Positions 56,847-64,000 of a stretch of 64,000 bases of DNA are shown piece after piece. The notes beneath the pieces were generated by a model. It was not told the origin of the DNA and made no database searches. It worked only from the letters and a program-made list of their open reading frames with translations. The stretch covers positions 62,001 to 126,000 of the forward strand of contig NW_020312761.1 of assembly GCF_002999335.1 (NCBI RefSeq). Reading direction: 5' to 3'. Numbering within the stretch: the stretch's first letter is position 1; each line of letters opens with the position of its first letter. The stretch is from Cyclospora cayetanensis (taxonomy: Eukaryota > Apicomplexa > Conoidasida > Eucoccidiorida > Eimeriidae). Both the position numbers and the translations under genes were made by a program.

Positions 56847-59800
56847 CTAGCTTCTGAAGTTCCTTTGCGCATCGAGGAGAAGCTCCCGAAGACAGGCGGG
56901 GGCGTGCACCTTGGTCAGAGGATTCTCGTCGATGACTGGGAACAACAGGAGAGAACTGCGATGTACACGGGTGTGGCGGGGGTGCAGCGCCTTGCTAGCG
57001 AAAAACGCATCGATAAACAAGCTTGCGTATTTTCTGTTTGATTTAAAAGTGACTCTGTGTTGTGCAGTACCTGGCGGTTGGACAGACTCGACGAGGAAGC
57101 AGTACATGAACGTATCGGAGACAATATCCCATACGGACATGAAATGGAGGGCAATGAAAAAAGCGCACAGAGCGGTGAAGAGGGAAACGCAGAGTGGAGC
57201 CGCCACAAATGAGGCGGAAGTAATGGAGGAGTACTTCTCTGTTGCAGTTAAGGTCTGCGGAGCAAAAAAAGCAAAAGTTGGAAGAATTGCTCGTGCAGGG
57301 AAGAAATGTAACTGCAGAGCAGGTGAAAGGTGCGTCGAGGTGCTCCGACGATCGGATGGCGCGACAAACGGCTTTATTTGCAATGCATCTACTTCAAGTG
57401 TGGCATTATGAAGCACCCACAGCAACAGGTAAAGGTAGACACAGATAAGAAAAAGGACTCACCGAGTAGGCCATGGCGCCGATGAGCAGAGAGATGAACA
57501 ACGAGCCCACTGCTGAGGCGGTTGACACGATCTGAGCATCAGCAATGAAGAAGCGACTAGTTGGTGGTATGTTCAAGCAGCAAAAAGGCAAAAGTGGGCG
57601 CAGTGCCCCACAGCGCATTAGAAACATTGGCACGGGGAAAATCAAAGTAGTGTAGAACACAACACATGCTGGGGTGTAACATGTAGTCTAGGTAGGAGCG
57701 TACACATCGGAAGCAAGAGCGTGAACCCGGTGGCTGTGGATCATTCTACAGAGACGCAGAAGGATATCTTCTGTGAGCACATGCGACGGATGCAGCGAAT
57801 AATGCTGCAGTTCGCTCTCAGTAAAGAGCAGATTAACGCACCCCATGAAGCAAAGTGGCTGGAGACCGAGCTTGAGCAAGGCGAGCGTATGATTTATCCA
57901 TAGCGGGGAAGAATGGCTTGGAGGATATGGACATCTGAACCACAGCCCACATAGCATAAGCTGAGGTCGATGGACACCAGAAAATAGTAGAATATTCACT
58001 CTCTAAATTCGGGTTCAGAAAGCGAACCGTAAACCCCGAATTTCCCATCTCTAGAAGGCATCCAAACAACTTGAATCCCATTCTCTAATCCTTAATGGAA
58101 CGCCTCAAAGTGCAGCCCTCATTCCGTTACGCATCACCGAGACTGGCAGTCTCTTATGGAGAAAGGGGGCAGAGGAGCATGGGATGCGGCGCATTGCCCA
58201 TAACATGTTCCCGGCAATCTGACCTCGATGTAGCCGGAAGACGTAAATCGATCAACGATAAACGTTAAGGGGCTCATGATACTCCCTGTAGCGAACACAA
58301 ACGTAAACATTCTAATGCGTAGTTTTGGGGGCTACACGTTACGTTTGATCGACCACCGAAACACTGCAGTGTGCTTTCCTCGAGATAACTTTCAATCCGC
58401 TTCTGCAACGCAGCACTGGCTGCTTTGCACTCACACCAGGACCGATTTTATGAGCTATTCTGCTCGGTTATTTGGGGGTTCCGCTACATGAACGGCAGCA
58501 AATCTAGTCGCGCGCGAACAGGAAGGGTGGCGCACGCCAATAGGATCCAAGGACACATGAACACCACCAACTAAGTACGGGAACTCACCAAATGAATCTC
58601 TGAGACTTTGGACAACTGGAGAGTCTTCTGTACCCGCCAAATGTTTTGACGCTGTCCAAGGGAAGAGCAGACGTATTCCCCTTGTCGCTCCCATCACTAG
58701 ACCACCGACAGCGAAGCTACCGAGATGATGAATGAAACCGAGCCCCATGGCTACAAGAGGCGGGAACCAGCCCACGTCTCTTTCGTCTGCTCCTTCGGGA
58801 GGAGAGAAGTACCAAACTGTTGCAGAGTACGAAACAGCAAAGTGCGAGAAGGCAAGGAGTGCTTCGAGCACCCAAAAGAAGCAAATCCACCAAACGAAGC
58901 CGAAAAACATGAACCGAACGTCCCACACAAATTCCCTGTGGAGCGGCAGAATTCCGACGTCGCCGTTCTGTTCCAAGCCCATAGGAATCTGCACAATGAA
59001 AAGCAAAATTAATGCTTCGTGCAGCTAGAGGGAAGAAATGCGTCGATCCCTGAGTGGACCTCAGATACACTAGTCGTTAGCACATCAGGAAACACAAAGT
59101 ACAGGGGAACGCACAGAGGGAGGCGTAGAGTCAAGCAAGCAAGTCGGGCAAAAGAATCAACAGCATCCGAGCGCAATCGAACAGGGTGCTATCTGCAGTC
59201 CTTCAGTAACAGCAGCCGCTGCAACGCAGCACGGCTGGCCCCTTGCATGCAACAGGAAGGAAGGCGATATTCAAGTGGCAAAGCAGTGCGCGCATTTCAT
59301 CAAGTACAGGGTTACATTGACTTATTTATCCCGCCACAAAGCGTTTACCTCAGTGGCCCCCACGCTTCCAGCCGAGGCGATATACAAGTACGACCAGAGC
59401 CAAATAAGAACCCACACGATGGTTCCTGCAGAGGACAAAGCCAGAAAATGCCAGTCATGCGGAAAAGTTTCACAACGTCCCGCATTGAGCAGTGCATGCA
59501 TTTTCCACATAAGCTGGTTTTAAAGCCCCATTTGGAAGAAAAGAAGCTAGAGACCAACCATTAAAAATCGCATGTGATTTTGCGGTTTTGCATGGCGCCA
59601 CTCGCCCTGTGGAAGTCTGTTAGCGCGTATTGAACTTGAACTCGACGTGTAGTCTTGCTTTATTGGGGTGTATGCCGAGGTGCCAACAAGCCTACCTGCG
59701 GAGAAAGAGAGGGGTGCGATGAAGATTTGTTGCATGTCGCTCATGGCTTCCGCGATGCACTCCATGACCCGCAAAGATGCTGCAATAGCTCTTCTCGCCA

Positions 59801-60920
59801 CGAAGAGGGCCGCGCAAAGGAAGCAGCCAATGAAAAGCAGAACGAATCCAACCTTGGGCAGACAAAAAGGGGGGAAGGATTAGCAGAAAGCACCCGACAG
59901 TAGTGGAAGGCAGGCAGCCGGAAGGGAAGCAAGGGAAACAATCGAGGGTCTGAGAGTAGCAATAAGGCGATGAAATAAGGAGAAATGAGCCAAAGACGAC
60001 AATAAGAAAAAAAAATCATGAATTCACGTAAGCCGGCAGAGACATGAGTGAGACATCCATGGGAGAAGGCAGAGGCCAGGAGGCTCCCACCTGTGCACAC
60101 GTGCAAGAACTGAGAGGAAAGAGCCGATTATGAGGGGAAGCCAGATATGCCTAAATTTGGGGGTGGCTTTGGTGCTCACAATCATGGCAAGCGTATAGTC
60201 GAAGGAATAGAAGCTTCCCTTGTCTTGATCGAGCACCCCATTAAAGCCACTCTTGATGAGACTTCCGCCACTGATGAATGCAAGTGCAATGGTGCTGACG
60301 GCAGCGCCCCCAAGAACAAATCCAGGAGCCGCTCGAACGGAGGCAGCGAAAGCCAAGGAGAAGATCACAGCGAGTACGAGATAGCCGAATACTGATCCCC
60401 CGGCGCAGAAGAATGATCCGATGGCGAGCTGCAGCTGCCGGAAAGTGCTGTTCAGCGCTGGCGCCAGCTGCGAGCGGAGGGAAGGGTCTAGGGGGATGCA
60501 GTAGGCGTCTGCCATGAGGGTGCTCGCATAGGCAGGTGACAGAAGCAGAAATTCAACTGTCATAGCCGAAGTCTTAGAAGTGTCTACCGTCGTCTCGCGA
60601 ACCGGAACCGGTATGGCAACTCCGTTTTCGACGTCCTCTTCTGTAGGGCACTTTGCTACGCAGCGCCCATCTTGAAGCATAATCGAGGCAAAGGATTCTC
60701 GCGGATCGAGGGGGAAGTACAAGTATGGCAAATCCTTCACGGCTTCATCTACCCCGCACGCCTTCCCTTGGTAGTTCATGCCCTTGTAAAGGCGAGCAGG
60801 ACTCCCCTCGGTGAGCGCCACCAGCACGAAACACAAGCAAAATAGCAAAAATGCAGCAAAGACAGCAAGCCAGTTTCGGTCCGTAACTCTTCTTTTTGGT
60901 TCCATATCGGAATTCAGCAT
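56847..60920 (-). CDS. Choline-transporter-like (CTL/SLC44) multi-pass membrane protein
   Basis: CTL/SLC44 proteins are polytopic carriers of choline and related solutes at the plasma or organelle membrane. Exon 1 (about 60098-60920) starts MLNSDMEPKRRVTDRNW. It has a first membrane helix (FAAFLLFCLCFVLVAL), then an extracellular loop with paired cysteines (CVAKCPTEED) typical of the family, then four further hydrophobic segments. Exon near 59.7-59.86 kb reads VGFVLLFIGCFLCAALFVARR. Exon near 59.4 kb has IVWVLIWLWSYLYIASAG. The exon at about 58.6-58.99 kb carries FMFFGFVWWICFFWVLEALL, SATVWYF and FIHHLGSFAVGGLVMG, matching the conserved CTL core WYF...HLGS. Near 57.5 kb is AVGSLFISLLIGAMAY. 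Exon 57073 to about 57215 holds SVWDIVSDTFMYCFL, matching the DTIFLCFLED block. It joins in phase 1 to the last exon (about 56847-56930, ending LDAQRNFRS). Exons between 57.6 and 58.5 kb are not fully resolved. Met 60920 was preferred over a longer start at 61064 that runs through a microsatellite. Confidence 0.83.
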
Positions 60921-63900
60921 AGCCGTCGTTGCACACGGCAAGGGCCCCGCGTAGGCGCCTTCATGCACTGGAGCGCCTAATGCATACACGCATACATACA
61001 TACATGTACATATACACACGCGAAATGCATTTGTTAGAGCCTGTGTAGTGCGTGGCTGCAACATTGAGCTAGGTGGCGTGTGCTTGGTGGGCCCTCCCTC
61101 CCCCCCCTTGCCCCCCCGTTTGCTGCCATTGTTGCAGCAGGTTAAAACCTCCTTCGGAGGAAAAAGACTTGACTATGCGACACACTGGGAAGGCAAGGCT
61201 GTGCGAAACACTTTCTAGCTACACACGGACAGAGAGGCAGAGGCAGCTAGAGCTCTATTCACTCGCAAGAAAAGCAGTAGAAGCAGCAGGACTAACAGCA
61301 CTAGCAACTGTGGCAGTAGCACCGCTGACAAACCAGGAGAGCCATCGTGAGGCGGATAGGGGGCTGTAATATACCCGTGGAGGGGTGGCACCCCACCCCC
61401 TATGGGTATATAACTTTCGGGGGCGCCGGTGGGCTGCATCTTTCAAACTGAGAGAAACTGGAAAGCAGAAAAGGGACAAGGGAAAGAGCCGAGTTATGAG
61501 AGGAAGGGACGAGGCTACAAAGATTGGGCAGCAGCGCTGGAGAGCTTCTAGAGTGGCGAAAGAATGCTGAAAAAACGAGGAGAGAGCTATGCGTAACGGA
61601 GAAAATGCGCTGCTTTCCCCGTGCACCGGAATGAGTGCTGCCTGCTGCGGCGTTTCGGCGCATTGAGTGCTGCTGTGTCCTGTGCGCCCTTTGGTGACCT
61701 TTGGCCTTTCTCTTGAGTGCTCGTTATCTCGCAGAAGATGCGAGAGAGAGGACACGTTCATTGGGCAGAGGGTGAAAGATTTAGGAGCATGAGGCCTGCT
61801 GCACCTTCGCTTACAGCTCGATAAGCCCCCTTCCCACGTGAAAAGAAGTCTGCAGTTCCGTCGCTCCCTGCACATGCAAAGACGCGCTTTATTTTTGGAG
61901 GGGTGTGGCGAAAGAACTTACACTTTGCCCGCGGAGAACCGAGGTGTGAGGAACACCTGGAAATGCCGCTGCAGCGGTCGGCTGCGACTTCTCCTGTGCG
62001 TTGTGCAGCACGGAGCACGAGACAACAAATTCCCGTAACTCCCCTTGAATATAATCAAAAGAAGAGAAATCGAAGAACAAAAGCAAACATGGACGATTCC
62101 GCCTTTTACGGTAAAGGGGCTTCGTGTCGGCTGCGCCTCAGGAGGACCACAGGCACAGCAGTCGCTAGCACCAGACAGACGAAAGATGGACGGTTTCGGA
62201 CCAAGATTACCTTGGTTTCCCACAGGAAAATTAAAATAAAAGAGTTTTCATTCCTTCTGATATCAAGTGTGCGCTGAATGAGGGCTGGTGGAGTAGGCAT
62301 CTTTATTATCTCACTCCCTGCACACTCGGGTGTACGTCCACATTGAAACATGCAAGAATGATGGCAAAAAGGGCTGCCTTCTCGACATCAAACAAAGCTC
62401 TTCTACGGCCAAGAACGACCTGCTGAAGGGCTTTATCGCTAGGACGACGAGCAAACTGCCTTTTTGTTCCCGCATGTACTTTAATGCTGCCACGTCCCTT
62501 CGCAGTCCCTCAGTCCAAGTAAAGTTAGTAGAGGCAGCAGCATCAAATATTCACACTTCTCCCAAAGCTCCAAAATCTGTGCTTATCAGGGGAGTGCCGA
62601 GGTGGTAAACCCGCGGCAGCTACGGGATTGTATATGCCCCAGTTCGACTATAGCAGATGCTGCAGGTGGATATGGCAGGAGGGCGGCGGGGGCCACCCTG
62701 CAAATGCCTTCAGTCATTGAGCATGCCATGAACATAGAGTCAGTGCTGCTGCATGATCCCCTTGGGCAGCAGGCACTAGAGCGCACATGGCCGGGTCCTG
62801 TAGCGCTGGAGTGGGCTAGTGTACTAAAACACTTTCCACTATGCCAGTAATACTTAACTATGTATAGTTGAAGGCTAACTATCGGCGTTTGGCTGTTAAT
62901 TCACCTTACTTATTGCCGGGTGGCGGTAGATCAATTGAAGCAAACGCAGCTTTGTGTGTGTGTGCGCTGGACGCTATGTGCAACGAGCTGCGAATAATGG
63001 GAATGCTTATACGTGGAACAACGCGATTTCTCTCGCTCGTCCTTGGTTTCCATTGACGAGCGCCTTTCTGATCCATGTGTGGATCTGGTGACCTAGAGTC
63101 AGCGGCCACCTTTGCAGCGGAGCGACGTAGAATGCAGCTTGCTAGTCCAGGCGAGTGCATGCTTAAGCCTCAACAAAAAGAGCAGAATTATAACACACCT
63201 TAGCTATGTGTGTGCCTTAGTCTAGAAATTCGGTTCGGATGGATCGTAAGGCTTTACGAGGCGCACCATAAGGTGACCCAACAATGTAGTTTGCGGTCAG
63301 TAGCCTACGAACATTTGCTATTTTTCATGACTCAGTTCTCGTTCTCTATTGATTAACCCAAGAGCTGAAAGTGTCACAGAGCTACCATTGTGCGATCAAT
63401 GATATGTGCAACTAGGTGCTAAGGCTCGAAAACCTTAGAGAGTGCAACAATGCGCACCCTACTAGCCCCTCTCCCTCGCCCATAGAACTCCCTAGGGGAG
63501 AGGTTAGGGAACAGCAACAGTTCTTTTGGGAAACACGCGATGACTTCCTAGTAAGTTTTTGTTCAGTCGGTAAAACAGTGTCCCCCTACAGAGGCCGTAG
63601 ATGAAGCATAAATCCCAACTGTGTGCAATAATCACTCAAGTAAAATAGAAGGGAAGAATGAGACACAGTCACGAATGAGCAGGGGTACAACAGAGGCAGT
63701 GCCACGGTTCGTTGTAGCAAAGCGCTAAAATATGCGAGCCTGCTGGTACGAGAAAACAGTAGACAAACAAACTTGTAAACGAAATCAAACTACACACTAT
63801 TTCAGCGGAGCCCTTACACCGTAAAAGCAAAATCTGCACGCTGATACCGCCGGTACATGCAACCTAGTCTATTTCAAGACCCCCAGAAGCCTTTCTAAAA

Positions 63901-64000
63901 CAATATGAAGACAGCATACATACGGGTACCTACGAATAGACCCCAATGTAAAGAAAACATCAATAATATAAACCGGGAACTGTTCAGGCAAAACTCATAG
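60921..64000. other. About 3.1 kb at the right edge, no gene recognised
   Basis: This is the 5' flank of the CTL gene and beyond. It contains a short ACATACATACAT run at about 60984-61020 and an imperfect inverted repeat at about 61369-61412. Open frames are short and unrecognised; the longest is 206 codons, minus strand, 61255-61875, rich in Ser/Leu/Pro. The last 1.4 kb is AT-richer and looks non-coding, but exons of a gene beyond the edge cannot be excluded. Confidence 0.45.
61369..61412. repeat. Imperfect inverted repeat
   Basis: TATACCCGTGGAGGGGTGG is followed after a 5-nt loop by CCACCCCCTATGGGTATA. The arms pair apart from a few mismatches and one bulge. It lies upstream of the CTL gene. 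Function is unknown. Confidence 0.7.

Noticed and set aside
61255..61875. 206-codon minus-strand frame
   Set aside because: Ser/Leu/Pro-rich with no domain, and upstream of the CTL gene without a plausible start or splice context.

Overview
The window looks like nuclear DNA of a coccidian apicomplexan, most likely an eimeriid (Eimeria or Cyclospora type). The genes are eukaryotic and intron-rich, with GT/AG junctions whose phases match across introns. Proteins carry long homopolymer runs (Ala, Gln, His, Ser) encoded by CAG/GCA-type trinucleotide repeats. Introns are full of (ACATAC)n / (TATGTG)n and TGCATGC-rich microsatellites. The genus is inferred from style, not from a marker gene.

Layout. 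(1) 167-14129, minus: a many-exon UPF1/SMUBP2-type superfamily 1 helicase with an N-terminal double-stranded-RNA-binding domain. (2) 14130-17245: no gene recognised; holds a perfect 21-bp inverted repeat and a 34-bp tandem duplication. (3) 17246 to about 24262, minus: a dual-specificity phosphatase of the plant MKP1 type, with a DSP catalytic domain followed by gelsolin-like segments and very large low-complexity insertions. (4) About 25965-43664, plus: a very long, finely split gene for a CLU (clustered mitochondria) protein. (5) 44099-51755, minus: an AVL9-type DENN protein joined, in phase across an intron, to a C-terminal run of MORN repeats. (6) 51756-55911: mostly empty, with one weak short gene candidate. 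(7) 55912-56121, plus: the single-exon ER protein RAMP4/SERP. (8) 56847-60920, minus: a choline-transporter-like (CTL/SLC44) membrane protein. (9) 60921-64000: nothing recognised.

The genes do not form one pathway. Their roles are RNA metabolism (helicase), kinase signalling (phosphatase), mitochondrial distribution or mRNA binding (CLU), late secretory traffic (AVL9-MORN), ER translocon (RAMP4) and plasma-membrane solute transport (CTL). What links them is architecture. Repeat-rich stretches (about 1-25 kb and 44-52 kb) alternate with repeat-poor stretches (about 25-44 kb and 52-64 kb), resembling the R and P segments described for Eimeria chromosomes. The most notable items are the dsRBD-helicase combination, the AVL9-MORN fusion, and the MKP1/gelsolin phosphatase with an alanine-rich insertion inside its catalytic domain.

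All gene models were spliced by eye. Exon edges are given where a consensus junction and matching phase were seen. N-termini are the least certain parts.
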